This document shows, piece by piece, positions 9,982 through 20,754 of a stretch of DNA of 45,427 bases (positions within the stretch are counted from its first letter, which is position 1; every line of letters starts with the position of its first letter). This DNA comes from Isochrysis galbana. Lineage: Eukaryota > Haptophyta > Isochrysidales > Isochrysidaceae. Below the pieces are notes generated by a model. It saw nothing but the letters and a program-made list of their open reading frames with translations. It made no database searches and was not told where the DNA came from. The position numbers and the translations under genes are program-made. Location of the stretch: positions 1,932,660-1,978,086 of the forward strand of contig CM030937.1 of NCBI GenBank assembly GCA_018136815.1, given 5' to 3'.

Positions 9982-11479
9982 CTTTTCGGATCGACAACCA
10001 ACCCGCGACCGACCGACCGCCGGATCAGATTGGCCGCCGGGCGGCGGCTCGATAGTAATAAAACATCTGATGGTTAGATGGTTAGTAGCACGACTCCCGC
10101 TAGCCACTAGCCCACTAGCCCGGTACTTTCACGGCACCCCTCAGCGCACTTGCCCGTACACCTTGACGCGTGCTGATGCCACAGACACATACACAGATGT
10201 ACACCCTCAAATTCTCCCCCATCGTAGACCCCCGGCTCCCATTACTAATAGCTAATAGTAATTACTAAGAGCTAAGAGGCTGCAACCTCATGTTTGATTG
10301 ATTTTTTACAAATGTCCCCGTAAAATGGATATTAAAAATTAAGACAATACACCCCCCCCTCCTGCCCCCCCCCCCTCCCCTAGCCCCCCCCCCCCCTCGT
10401 ACTCCGCCCCCTCCCTTCTCTTCTTCGCCTCTCTCCTCTCCCTCTCGCGCCTATGTCCCTCCTCCGTCCAATGGACAGTGCACCGGAGCTCGAGGCGGAG
10501 TGCGCACTTGCGCTCGCGCGCATGCACCAGGGCCCCTGGTGCCCATTGAGCGTAGGGCCAGGGGCTAGGTCAATACTTCTAGAACTTTTTCTAGAAGTTT
10601 GGGCGACTTCTCGAGCGCGTCATAAGTTTGGGCCCTCTCGAGAAGTGGGCTGCAAGTTTGGGGAGGCGGCGCTCACTCTCTAAGAGTAAAAGCACCCCTA
10701 TTCTAGCCCGGTCACTCACTCATTTTAACCACTATTTCCCACCTCCCCTGGATGTCCAAGGATTCCGCAGGGTTCCCCCCTACCTGCCCCGCCAGCCGCC
10801 TCCCCCCTCCGAACGACCCCCTCCCGCCCCACGAAGGGCAATGGCGTCGGTGAGGGACCCCCCTCCCTTCCCCCGCGCGTGGCGATCTATTTTGGGAGAT
10901 TGAGGGGGGCGCTCACGGGAGGGAATCAGAGTGGTGAATGTGGGGCGCATCACTATTAGAAACGCGGAGCTTCCGCGACGTCCGATCGCCCGCGATCGGC
11001 CGAAGAATGGCCTGGAGGTGGTGGCCATGCAGAATCCAGAGCTCTCGCGAGCAGGGTGGGGGGTCACTAGTAGGTCGCACGCTGGTTCTTGAGGGTCGCA
11101 CACACTCGTACTAACCCGTCCTGGCCCCTCGCACCGCAGGAATGCCTCGATTCGATCCGGCCCGACGCCCAGGGCCATGGCCCCGATTGACGTCAACAAG
11201 CGCTCGCTTGGACGCCTGGAGGTGAAACACTTCAAGTGGCCGTGCGGCGCGACGGGCCGGTCGCGACCGGGCCGTTCCGAGCCTGCCTTGAATCCCCAAA
11301 GCCTCCTGGCCCGGCCCTACGCTTTCGCGCCCACAGTTCATCCGAAATCTTAAGAGCTGTTGTGTGTCGTGTTCACGTCTCACCTCCGCCTTCACCGCAA
11401 AGGCGTACGCCGAGGCCGCTAGGTTCATGAATTTGGCTCCTGGGGCGGAACCATTTCATGTGATGAGTTTAAGGTCGCC
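9833..11479. other. intergenic with CT/GA tract and small ORFs
   Basis: A GA then CT tract (about 9898-9976) lies upstream of the kinase-like gene. A C-rich then CT-rich tract (10350-10450) precedes a short ATG ORF at 10453. At 10575-10600 there is an inverted repeat, ACTTCTAGAA/TTCTAGAAGT. An exon-like open stretch ends at about 11490 (TAKAYAEAARFMNLAPGAEP) but has no start codon and no known family. Confidence 0.5.
10453..10683 (+). CDS. hypothetical short ORF (76 codons)
   Basis: An ATG directly follows a pyrimidine-rich tract like those before better-supported genes. The product begins MSLLRPMDSAPELEAECALALA and has no recognised domain. It may be a first exon whose continuation I cannot trace, or chance. 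The second half overlaps an inverted repeat and repeated AAGTTTGGG words, which argues against coding there. Confidence 0.2.
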   Translation: MSLLRPMDSAPELEAECALALARMHQGPWCPLSVGPGARSILLELFLEVWATSRARHKFGPSREVGCKFGEAALTL

Positions 11480-12544
11480 CTATGCAAACTAAAGGGCAGG
11501 AAAGCGCCAGAGGCAAGCGCAGTCGCGTGCGAAAGTTGGGCACTCTGGCCCATTCGGCCCGTAGCCTTGGTCTTGTTGTCTGTGTTGCGCAGGGCCAACT
11601 TCGACGCGATGTGCGCGTGCAGCGGCGGCGATTGGCGTGGCTGCTAGGGTGGCATATTAATAATTGATGCCTGTTGCGTAATTCTGTCTTAGTGGATGGC
11701 CGAGAAAGCGCCGGCAGCGCGCCCGGTCGCGTTGGAAAGTTGGGCACTCGGCCCGTTCGGCCGGGTGACGTTAGCGTAGTCGTCGGCGCCACACACGGCC
11801 GTCGATTTCGCGATGAGCGCGGGCGGCGGCGGCGATTGGCGTGGCTGCTCGGGCGGCATATTTGGATATGGCGCCTGGTGCGGCATCCTATGCCAGTGGG
11901 AGACCGAGAAAGCGCCGGCAGCGCGCCCGGTAGCGTTCGAAAGTTGCGCACTCGGCCCGTTCGGCCGGGTGACGTTAGAGTAGTCGTCGGCGCCACACAC
12001 GGCCGTCGATTTCGCGATGAGCGCGGGCGGCGACGGCGATTGGCGTGGCTGCTCGGGCGGCATATTTGGATATGGTGCCTGGTGCGGCATCCTATGCCAG
12101 TGGGAGACCGAGAAAGCGCCGGCAGCGCGCCCGGTAGCGTTCGAAAGTTGGGCGCTCGGCCCGTTCGGCCGGGTGACGTTAGCGTAGTCGTCGGCGCCAC
12201 ACACGGCCGTCGATTTCGCGATGAGCGCGGGCGGCGGCGGCGATTGGCGTGGCTGCTCGGGCGGCATATTTGGATATGGTGCCTGGTGCGGCATCCTATG
12301 CCAGTGGGAGACCGAGAAAGCGCCGGCAGCGCGCCCGGTAGCGTTCGAAAGTTGGGCGCTCGGCCCGTTCGGCCGGGTGACGTTAGCGTAGTCGTCGGCG
12401 CCATGCACGGCCGTCGATTTCGCGATGAGCGCGGGCGGCGGCGGCGATTGACGTGGCTGCTCGGGCGGCATATTTGGATATGGTGCCTGGTGCGGCATTC
12501 CATCCCAGTGGGAGACCGAGAAAGCGCCGGCAGCGCGCCCGGTA
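11480..12544 (+). repeat. 204-bp satellite array 1
   Basis: The phrase AGACCGAGAAAGCGCCGGCA recurs at 11901, 12105, 12309 and 12513, exactly 204 bp apart, with near-identical monomers. The left part (11480-11900) holds more diverged monomers, as expected at an array edge. The array runs into an assembly gap at 12545, so its true length is unknown. Because 204 is a multiple of three, several frames stay open on both strands; no protein is called. Confidence 0.92.
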
Positions 12545-12644
12545 NNNNNNNNNNNNNNNNNNNNNNNNNNNNNNNNNNNNNNNNNNNNNNNNNNNNNNNN
12601 NNNNNNNNNNNNNNNNNNNNNNNNNNNNNNNNNNNNNNNNNNNN
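12545..12644. other. assembly gap (100 N)
   Basis: Exactly 100 unknown bases break the sequence inside the satellite array. A round number usually marks a gap of unknown size. The missing 5' exons of the next gene may lie here. Confidence 0.95.
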
Positions 12645-13034
12645 CAGCTCAAAGTGGAGGGGCGAAGCGCAAGGAGAAAGTTGCCACTCTCACTCCGTTC
12701 CTCCGTTCCGTGATGAGAGGAGCTCGGAGGGGAACTATGGTTTGACAGAGGGCCTTTGCGTGCGCGCGCGTATGAGTTTCGGCTGGGGCCTTCGAACGTT
12801 CAGGGGGTCAATCGGAGGCTTACGGTCGTCAAGTTCGCTCCACTCACCACAGAGACGAGACTTCAGCGCGTCGTGGGTCCAAGCGAACGACGCGTGGCCA
12901 TGTTCGTGGCTGGTGGAGGTTTGTGGGGTTTGGCATCGGTGCTGATACAATCAGTGCACTGTTGACCATGCACCTCGTTTCGCATGCCATATCCCTTGCT
13001 GATCTCCCCCCCCCCGCCCCCCCGCCTTCCCTAG
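12645..13034. other. likely intron/upstream sequence of the Rei1-like gene
   Basis: No coding motif was found. The last 40 bases are a polypyrimidine tract ending CTAG at 13034, a good splice acceptor leading into the open frame at 13035. Confidence 0.5.
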
Positions 13035-14270
13035 GAACGAGAGTCGCGTACTGCACGCGAGGCCGCCGCCAGCTCGCAGCGCTCGGGGAAGCTCAGCACG
13101 GCCGAACGGAGGCAGCAGCGCGAGGAGCGGCGTGAGCAGCGGCTTGCAGCCAAGTCGAAGAATCCCAACTCGAAGGCGGCGCACATGGTCGCCACAGCAC
13201 AAATGACTGAAGATGAGTATTTCAAGCACAAGATTGAGGCGGCACCTGAGTTCGACATCGGCTGTGACCTCTTCTCGCGGCATCGCAGTGTAAACCTTGA
13301 GGAGAACCTCGCACACATGGCGCGTGAGCACGGCTTCTATCTGCCATACCTTGACTACTGTGTTGACGTGGCTGGGCTCGTGCATTACCTCCAGCAAAAG
13401 GTGTACATCGGCAATGTGGCGCTGCTCACGGGCCGCCAATTCCACTCCGTCGAGGCGGTGCAGGCTCATATGCGCTCCAAGGGGCAATGCCGCTTTGAGC
13501 TGGAAGGCAACGAGGATGAGTTTGGCGAGTACTACGATATGGAGGCTCTGGCCGCAGGCTCGCCGCTGTGGGAACTGGAGGCCGTGTCAGACGGCGAGGA
13601 GCAGGGCGAAGAAGAGGCAGATGGCGAGGGGGGGGAGGAGGGCGACATTGGCCTTCCCGATGGCTTCGACGCACTTTTCGAGCGCGCCGTCTCGCTCGGC
13701 GTCGTGAGTGAGGCGGACGTCGACAGCCTTACGGACTCGATTGCTGCCGGCTCGATGACCGAGGATGAGGCTCTCGCCGAATGGCTCCCAGCCGTACGGC
13801 ACGCGCAGCGGGCGGCCAGGCGGCGCGATGGCAAGGTTGCAGACGCCACCGCCTCCAGCGTCCCTTCAGGCGGCTCGTACCGTGTGGTCTACAGGCCACT
13901 CGCGCTCTCCGTGCCCGAGGGCCCTGGTGTGGAATCGCTCCCGACGCTCAACCTGGGAGACCGTGAGGCTGGCCACCGTTCGATGGCCAAGTACTTTAAG
14001 CAGAAGTACAAGCCGTTAGCCAACGAGCCCGGCTCGCTCGGCTCGCTCGGCGTTCATCGGCCCGAGCTGGCGCGGCTCATGCACCAGTATGCCGACGCCG
14101 GAGTACTTTCCACCCAGCTGCAGATTAAGTTCAAGCCGTCGCCGGTCAAGTCGGAGCTCAACCGACGCGACTTGCACAAGGAGCAGCGCATGCATGTGAT
14201 GCAAGGGTTGAAGAACAACACAGCCGGGCCGGGCAGGAAGCACTACAAGGAGCAGTCGCTCTGTTATTGA
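13035..14270 (+). CDS. Rei1/ZNF622-like 60S ribosome biogenesis factor, last exon
   Basis: The frame is open from a polypyrimidine-CTAG acceptor at 13034 (phase 0) to TGA at 14268-14270, 411 codons. From the first ATG (13185) the product reads into NLEENLAHMAREHGFYLPYL, then YCVDVAGLVHYLQQKVYIGN and FHSVEAVQAHM. These are the hallmark blocks of Rei1/ZNF622, the cytoplasmic factor that helps release Arx1 and recycle shuttling factors from pre-60S subunits. An acidic stretch follows (DGEEQGEEEADGEGGEEGD), then a conserved basic end (LKNNTAGPGRKHYKEQ). The family's N-terminal C2H2 finger is absent, so 5' exons must lie upstream, probably beyond the gap. Several zinc ligands are lost: the CxxC of the second finger is replaced by ALLT, and the first keeps only one Cys. 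Confidence 0.75.
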   Translation, partial: ERESRTAREAAASSQRSGKLSTAERRQQREERREQRLAAKSKNPNSKAAHMVATAQMTEDEYFKHKIEAAPEFDIGCDLFSRHRSVNLEENLAHMAREHGFYLPYLDYCVDVAGLVHYLQQKVYIGNVALLTGRQFHSVEAVQAHMRSKGQCRFELEGNEDEFGEYYDMEALAAGSPLWELEAVSDGEEQGEEEADGEGGEEGDIGLPDGFDALFERAVSLGVVSEADVDSLTDSIAAGSMTEDEALAEWLPAVRHAQRAARRRDGKVADATASSVPSGGSYRVVYRPLALSVPEGPGVESLPTLNLGDREAGHRSMAKYFKQKYKPLANEPGSLGSLGVHRPELARLMHQYADAGVLSTQLQIKFKPSPVKSELNRRDLHKEQRMHVMQGLKNNTAGPGRKHYKEQSLCY

Positions 14271-14614
14271 TCGCGAGGCGGAGCAAGCTCGATGCGCACG
14301 CGATGGTTTGGTTGCTCCCCACTCCTGCGTGCGGCTGCGTTTTAATCCTGGTAAGGTGCGCCAGAGTCACAATCATTTATGTGGTTGGTGTCCACGTTGG
14401 TGCAACTATCTAGAACCATTGTGTAGTGCCACGAGCACCACAAGCCCACCCAACAAGCACGCGGGCGAGCCTCTTTCGGCCAGTTAATACAGGCACTTGG
14501 TCGGCTCCAGGGTGGCGACTGGCCATATCAACGGCATTCGGGCGTATGCCACCGCGCTAAGCTGCCACACGGTTTCTAAAGATGAACGCTGACGGTGAAT
14601 CCTTCGATGTGTAT
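14271..14614. other. intergenic, no gene seen
   Basis: This is the 3' flank of the Rei1-like gene, up to the target duplication ATGTGTAT at 14607-14614 of the next element. Confidence 0.5.
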
Positions 14615-14637
14615 GTGTTACCCCCCAGGAGCCAACG

Positions 14638-14850
14638 CCCCCCGATAGCTATCGGGGGCCCCCGATAGCTATCGGGGGGAAATTTTTTCCCGATCGCCAA
14701 CAGCCCCCCCGAGAGCTACCGGGGGACCGAGAAAATCTCCCGAGAGCTATCGGGGGATAGCTCCTGGGGGGTGCCGTAAGCGGACCCCCCGATAGCTATC
14801 GGGGGAAGAGGAAATCCCCCGATAGCAAACGGGGGGTTCCTCCACTCTTT
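14638..14850. repeat. left array of 20-bp CCCCCGATAGCTATCGGGGG palindromes
   Basis: About six copies or variants are present. Some are perfect palindromes; others are degenerate arms such as CCCCCGATAGCAAACGGGGG. Each could fold into a hairpin with an AGCT centre. The right arm (16165-16412) carries about seven more. Confidence 0.85.
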
Positions 14851-14934
14851 GGCTCGCTCTCCTTCTCTCTCTCTTCCCCCCTCCTATCCTCTGTTCTCCT
14901 TTCTCCTCTTTTCTCTGTTCTCATTCTCCCCCGT

Positions 14935-15545
14935 AAAAATAGTTGTTAAAACTTAGAGTATCTAACAGCTAACAGTTTTTGAAATGACATAAAGTTACTA
15001 GGATTAATATTAAAATATGATATATAAGTACAATATGGTAATTAAATTAAAGATTATTAAAGACGTGATATAAAAATAGTAAAATTAAAAAATCTAACCA
15101 AAAATTCAAGTAAAATTAAATATCGGTCATTTTGATCTCGTCAAGTAAAATATTAATATTAAGACTATTTAAAAGAAAGAAAAACCACAAAAAACCAAAT
15201 AAAATTTACCATTATGTGTTTATTCAAACGATGCTATGACTATAAGTCTTCATTTTAAACTATGAATAATTCACTGAAAAGTGTATTTTCGTAAAAAATA
15301 TTATAATAAATTATAATTAATTTATTAAAATTATCCATACGCTAATTCCGTTTTTGATTTTTATTCGAATAATTCATTGAAAAGTATATTTTCGTAAAAA
15401 TATTATAATTAATTATATTTAATTAGCTCATTCCGTTTTTGATTTTTTATCATCCGAATAATTAATTGAAAAGTATATCTTCATAAAAACATTATATTTA
15501 ATTGATTTACATTATTTCTACGATCATTCCTTTTTATTTTAACAG
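14935..15545. other. AT-rich island with a degenerate tandem repeat of about 100 bp
   Basis: This block is strikingly AT-rich inside a GC-rich region. A unit starting GAATAATTCA-TGAAAAGT recurs at 15264, 15367 and 15456 with the shared words TATTTTCGTAAAAA and ATTCCGTTTTTGATTTT. No ORF is present. Composition suggests a different origin (for example organelle DNA), but that is only inference. Confidence 0.7.
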
Positions 15546-16144
<599 letters not shown>

Positions 16145-16164
16145 GCGTCTGGGGGCTCGAGGAT

Positions 16165-16412
16165 GGCCCCCCGATAGCTACTGGGGGCCGTCGTTTCCCC
16201 CCGATAGCAAACGGGGGCAATCTTTCGCCCCCGATAGCAAACGGGGCCCCGCCTTAAAACGCGATAGCTCCCCGGGGCATAAAAAATCCCCCGATAGCTC
16301 TCGGGGGATTTTCTCGGTCCCCCGGTAGCTCTCGGGGGGGCTGTTGGCGATCGGGAAAAAAATTCCCCCCGATAGCTATCGGGGGCCCCCGATAGCTATC
16401 GGGGGGCGTTGG
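16165..16412. repeat. right array of the same 20-bp palindromes
   Basis: This mirrors the left array. The outermost two palindromes are adjacent and perfect in both arms, while inner ones diverge between arms. Confidence 0.85.
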
Positions 16413-16429
16413 CTCCTGGGGGGTAACAT

Positions 16430-16979
16430 ATGTGTATGTACGAAGAACGAGGTATGTTGTATGTTGTGGTGGCGTTGCGTGATTGGATCTGCCGTACCTC
16501 GGTGAGAATATTAAATAATTAAAAAAATCCTCTTAAAGATCTCCGCTACATGTGCGCGGCTTAAGGCAGCATGCTCGTGCACCTCCCTACTGCACCCAAC
16601 CTTAACCACTATCAACCCCTTTCCCCTTCCTCAGTTCCCTCTCTGACGGAGACACTGGTTCCGGGGTGACCGTGCGCGCTGCTTCAGCCAGGAGTTGGAG
16701 AGAAGGGCGCGGGAGACTGTGGCGTCATCTACACGATGGCGAGGCTCGTTTTTTCTTACTCTCGTATCTCCCCAAGTGTCAAGTGTCCGTCGGCTGTTAT
16801 CCGCCGGTTTTTACGTGGAGGTTCTAAGGTCTATTAAGCCAACTAAGTTTATACTTGAAGGTGCGGGCCATCAAAAGTCCCAGTGCACCACCCGAACACG
16901 GGGGGAAATTTACCCCGCGTATGTATATGTTATATTTACTAGAGTATTCGACCCCCCTCTCCGACCCCCCTCCCCCCCT

Positions 16980-17010
<31 letters not shown>

Positions 17011-17042
17011 AATTGCATTGCTGTGATCACTAGCAGGGTGAC
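16430..17042. other. intergenic, no gene seen
   Basis: Contains a C-run and CA repeat at about 16964-17009. Open frames here lack recognisable motifs. Confidence 0.5.
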
Positions 17043-17405
17043 CTACACCTTGAGCTTTCTCAGCTGTGAGAGCATAGGCTGGCTCTCCGCGCCAATCGGG
17101 TTGCACGAGAGGTCCACCGACGACAACCGAAAGCTCCGCGCGAGCTCGCACAAGCGCTGCACGCCCGCCGGTCCGATCCGGTTGCGGTCGAGGATGAGCG
17201 TATGGCGGTCCTCCGACACCCGACACGCTCCTGCCTCAAGCACGCGACAGACCATGTCCAAGGCCTCGTCATCGAGATCCGCATCAGACAGACGCACGGT
17301 GGAGCAGTTGGAGGATACACTGAAGGTACTCCACTCGATGCGCGAGAGGCATGGGAGCGCGGCTTTGGCGAGCGTGCGTAGGACATCGCCGTCTGCACAA
17401 CTCAT
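17043..17405 (-). CDS. leucine-rich repeat protein (short or partial)
   Basis: A 120-residue ORF runs from an ATG at 17405. Residues 66-101 (HTLILDRNRIGPAGVQRLCE then LSSVDLSCNPIGAES) are two ribonuclease-inhibitor-type leucine-rich repeats, with the LxLxxNxIG pattern and a helix after each strand. Residues 1-65 may be weaker repeats (STVRLSDADLDDEALDMVCR fits the same pattern). The frame stays open upstream without another ATG, so 5' exons could exist. LRR proteins of this class are protein-binding scaffolds; the partner is unknown. Confidence 0.5.
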   Translation of the reverse strand: MSCADGDVLRTLAKAALPCLSRIEWSTFSVSSNCSTVRLSDADLDDEALDMVCRVLEAGACRVSEDRHTLILDRNRIGPAGVQRLCELARSFRLSSVDLSCNPIGAESQPMLSQLRKLKV

Positions 17406-17929
17406 AGCGCAGCGAGCGCAGCGAGTGGTTGGGGTGCGCGAGGGAGGCGAGACGACTCGCGATCCGAGGTGTCGTTCCGTCAATTGTGGGACATCAGTCG
17501 AATTGAGGATTAAGCTGGGTCGATCCCATTGGATCGTCGTCCGTCGGCCACGGGCTCCTCTCCCGCGTCTTTGCCGCACGTGCCACTGAGGACTGAGGAC
17601 TGAGGCAACCGCCGGAAACCGGAAACTCTACCTCATCGCGCTCTCATATGATAGTATCAATCGATGTGCCGTCGGAAAATCAAGCTCCTCACGCTGATCC
17701 TGCTAGGCGCGACACGTTCCCAATTGGTGCGAGGCCTGCGCGCCGCCGCGAGCGCCGGCCGGCAGCTCGAGCTCATGTAGCCGAAGACCTCGAGCTGCAG
17801 CCGCGCCCAGCGCTCGGTGACGGCCGGCCCGTGCAGCGGCGCGCCGCCGGCCATCAGCGCGCGCAGCTCGGTCGAGCGCTTGAGGATGGGAAGAGAAGAC
17901 GGCGGCAGCGAGGGCGGCTGCGTGGGCGG

Positions 17930-18290
17930 AGGCGGAGACGGAGGAGGAGGAGGCGAGGGAGGTGGCGGAGACGGTGGAGGGGGAGACGGCGGCGGCCTCG
18001 AGGGTGGCGGCGAAGGCGGAGGCGGAGACGGAGGAGGCGGATGAGAGGGAGGTGGCGGAGACGGTGGAGGAGGAGACGGCGGCGGCGAAGGCGGCGGTAT
18101 GGGCGGAGGCGGAGACGGAGGAGGATGAGACGGCGGTGGCGATGGCGGCGTCATTGGCGGAGCGCGGAGACGGAGGAGGAGGAGGGGGGAATGAGGGAGG
18201 CGGCGGAGGTGGAGACGGAGGAGGAGGAGGCGAGGGAGGTGGCGGAGACGGTGGAGGAGGAGACGGCGGCGGCGAAGGCGGCGGCGAAGG
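17930..18290. repeat. GGAGGCGG-type minisatellite
   Basis: Irregular repeats of GGAGGCGGAGACGG and GGTGGCGG words, almost C-poor on the plus strand and likely able to form G-quadruplexes. Confidence 0.8.
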
Positions 18291-18329
18291 CAGTGGTTGT
18301 GGTGGCTGGGTGGCAGTTGTGTGGGGGGA

Positions 18330-18487
18330 GCGGTTGCAGGTGGGCGGTTGTAATTGGGCGGTTGTAGGTGGGCGGCGGTTGTAGGTGGGCAGTTGTAGGT
18401 CGGCGGTTGTAGGTGGGCGGTTGTAGGTGGGCGGTTGGAGGTGGGCGGTTGTAGGTGGGCGGTTGTAGGTGAGCGGTTGTAGGTGGG
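18330..18487. repeat. 14-bp minisatellite GGTTGTAGGTGGGC
   Basis: About eleven imperfect tandem copies occur with small length changes. Confidence 0.9.
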
Positions 18488-18653
18488 TCAGCGAGAACAT
18501 TATTCGTCTGACGAATGACAGCACAATGATCGATCTACTGACGCGTGCTGGGGCTTGAACGTGGGGCCGTTCAGTGCAGACGTTTTGGTATGACTACTTT
18601 CGGATTTGGAATCAATTCTCTGGTTGTCGTGCCACCAGGGCACATCGTGCAGT

Positions 18654-18842
18654 AGGCTGATGGTGATTGAACGCTTTTCCATGTTGTGGGGGTGATAGCG
18701 ATTGAACGCGTTCCACTTGTAGGCTGGTGGTGATTGAACGCTTTTCCATGCTGTGGGGGTGATAGCAATTGAACGCGTTCCACGTGTAGGTTGGTGGTGA
18801 TTGAACGCTTTTCCATGCTGCTGGGTGATGGTGATTGAGCGC
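18654..18842. repeat. 67-bp tandem repeat, about 2.8 copies
   Basis: The phrase TGATTGAACGCTTTTCCATG recurs at 18664, 18731 and 18798, a 67-bp period. Each unit also carries an internal half-copy, GATTGAACGCGTTCCAC, so the unit itself looks like an older duplication. Confidence 0.9.
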
Positions 18843-19295
18843 TTCTCGCCTCCTTTGACGATTGTAAGCAAGTTTTCGACTTCTGAGATACACTAATTTC
18901 GAAACCCCAGTTTCCTCGCAGCGGTCCAATGCTTTCCACTATCTCACTCAACTCATGTTGATGATCATGACTGAAACTGATTCGAATGCCAGCCACCGCA
19001 AAGGAAGCGAGCGCAAACCAACAAACAGCCGTGCTGCACATCTAGACATCTGTGTGAATACGCAGCTAGCAGCCCGGCACTGCGTGGCAGGATGATTATG
19101 CGAAGCCAGTCTTGAGCGATCGAAACGTGATCGGTCTGAAGCACACCTCCAGTGTGTGAAGGTGTATGTATACCTTCAACCCGTTTTCTTATGATGACAA
19201 CACAGCAGTCAATCCGCCCAACACCTCAATCCGCCCAAGACCTCACTCGCCTGCCACTCTCCGTAGCCAGTGGCCGGGCGCGTAGATCCTCATCC
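18843..19295. other. intergenic, no gene seen
   Basis: No repeat or coding motif recognised between the 67-bp repeat and the membrane protein gene. Confidence 0.5.
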
Positions 19296-20099
19296 TCAAA
19301 TTTCTCTTCCTTTTCGGCTCATAACCTGGACGGTGCATGCTGCCCTGGGTGGCCGTGACTCGTCCGCAGCGTCGAGTCCGGCACCGGTTGCTTGCGACTC
19401 AGCTAGCTCAGAAGGTGAAGGACTAGTGAGAGCGTCCGAGGCACCGCAGTCCTCAGGGTGCCGTCGAACCACACGTCCGCTCGGGCCGGTGCGCATCGAC
19501 GAGCTCCCAAACGTCGAGCAGCCATCAGCGCTGGCACAGTAACCACTGCACAGCGAGTCATCCCACTGTTGCGGCTTGGTGTCTGGCGGCCTTCCCACCA
19601 CAAGCTGGCGGATGGTGGGGACGGTGGGCAGCCAGTTGTAGCAGAGGAGCACGGTAAGCGGCAGTGTGATCGGCGCGAATAGCAGGTACCAGAAGAGCCC
19701 AATTGCGCCGAGCAGCAGCAGGAGTGGTGAGAAGAGCAGAAGTCCACCTGCAATCATGGCTGCCGTCGCCGGCTGCGCCTCGGCCGCGGCTGCAAGACGT
19801 GCCAAGGGCGTCTTGAGTGTGCCTAGTGCTGAGAGGGCAATGTGCGCGGCACCCCTCGCAACGTACGGCGCCGCTGCGAACGCGAGGGCGCTCACAATCA
19901 CTGGGAGGCAGCAGAGGAGGCCAAGAGATAGAGCGAGGGAGGAGACAAGGAGGAAGGGTGAGAGAATGGAGGCGCAGAGGGCGAGTGAGACCAGGGCCAG
20001 GGGAGAGCCACTCAGAGTGCTCACTGTGCCGCAGACGCCAGCCGCCAACGCTATCGCCAATGCGCCTAACCCATCGAGAAGTTCGAGGAGGGGAGGCAT
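19296..20099 (-). CDS. small multi-span membrane protein, unknown family
   Basis: The start is the ATG at 20099, which directly follows a purine-rich tract (20102-20160 on this strand), as before other genes here. The product has 267 residues. Residues 1-100 are almost continuously hydrophobic (LGALAIALAAGVCGTV, then LALVSLALCASILSPFLLVS, then LALSLGLLCCLPVIVSALAF). Another long hydrophobic segment (about 113-147, MIAGGLLLFSPLLLLLGAIG onward) follows a short helix. The last 100 residues are polar and Ser-rich. Four to five membrane spans are likely. I recognise no family. The open frame continues upstream of the ATG into a retroelement tail, which is chance. Confidence 0.55.
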   Translation of the reverse strand: MPPLLELLDGLGALAIALAAGVCGTVSTLSGSPLALVSLALCASILSPFLLVSSLALSLGLLCCLPVIVSALAFAAAPYVARGAAHIALSALGTLKTPLARLAAAAEAQPATAAMIAGGLLLFSPLLLLLGAIGLFWYLLFAPITLPLTVLLCYNWLPTVPTIRQLVVGRPPDTKPQQWDDSLCSGYCASADGCSTFGSSSMRTGPSGRVVRRHPEDCGASDALTSPSPSELAESQATGAGLDAADESRPPRAACTVQVMSRKGREI

Positions 20100-20397
20100 C
20101 CCACTTCCCCCCTCCGCCCGCCCCCCCTCCCTCTTCTCTCTCCCTCCTGATTCCTCTCCTATTGTACTCCGTAGGTAGGAGTACTCAACTCGTTTGGAAT
20201 TGTAGATTGTAGTCTTGTAAAAGGTCTTGTTGGCTACCATCCCTAGCCACATAAGTTGGACGAGCCATGCACCAACCGCGCACACACCCATCGCGGGGGA
20301 GTAGGGGCTCCGTTGCCGTCGAGGGCTTTGGTCCCTCAGCACTAGGATTAAACTAGGACAACAAGAAAACTCTGACACTTCCCCATCGCCTGTCGTT

Positions 20398-20531
20398 GTC
20401 GCATTCGCGAATCGACACTCGTTAGGCTTCTCTCTTCTCTCTTCTTTTCGTCGTTCGGCATTTATCGTTATAATTCTCTGCTTTCTCTCGTTCTCGGTCA
20501 AAAGCTTCGCGTGGACGCATGGGATCTTGGG
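20398..20531 (-). repeat. LINE/SINE-like 3' tail, copy B
   Basis: Same sequence as 2720-2851 in the same orientation, ending in the same near-palindromic stem. It lies about 300 bp upstream of the membrane protein start and is not attached to any ORF of the element. Confidence 0.75.
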
Positions 20532-20639
20532 TATTGCCCTTGACCAGACTTGCTCCGAGAAGTCACCTAACTTGCCTTGCTTTCTTGCCCTTCCCTTGGC
20601 CCAACTTGTCAAAACTTGCTTTTTTGTGAGTGGACTTCA

Positions 20640-20754
20640 AAACTATTGTTATAGTTTTAGCGATGGAGCGCGCGCCGACCGCTCCCACCTCCCAGCCCCC
20701 CGCCGCCACGACGCCCCACCGGGGCCGCCCCAAGCCGCCGGAGCCGAAGCGCTC
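20640..20754 (+). mobile_element. LINE 5' end fragment (ORF1 start)
   Basis: Begins at the same 5' base as the other copies (AAACTATTGTTATAGTT) and encodes MERAPTAPTSQPPAATTPHR up to PPEPKRS, then diverges. It keeps the 5' end and loses everything 3', opposite to normal LINE truncation. Confidence 0.8.

Larger units (their letters stand above)
17406..18500 (-). other. proline-rich low-complexity ORFs, doubtful gene
   Basis: On the minus strand a frame from ATG 18500 reads MFSLTHLQPLTYNRPPTTAH, then SPPPSPPP-type repeats. A second frame (18154 to 17657) continues the SPPPP repeats and ends in a non-repetitive stretch (LQLEVFGYMSSSCRPALAAA). Such repeats occur in hydroxyproline-rich wall or surface proteins. 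Most of the region is a GGAGGCGGAGAC-like minisatellite on the plus strand, so frames stay open by composition alone. If it is a gene, a splice or a frameshift within the repeat must join the two frames. Confidence 0.25.

Noticed and set aside
11674-12544. Long open frames over the 204-bp satellite read as repeat proteins
   Set aside because: Open in several frames on both strands because the unit length is a multiple of three; no start context or flanking gene.
20100-20612. N-terminal extension of the small membrane protein
   Set aside because: The frame runs through a retroelement tail that is repeated elsewhere; the ATG at 20099 follows the usual purine tract.
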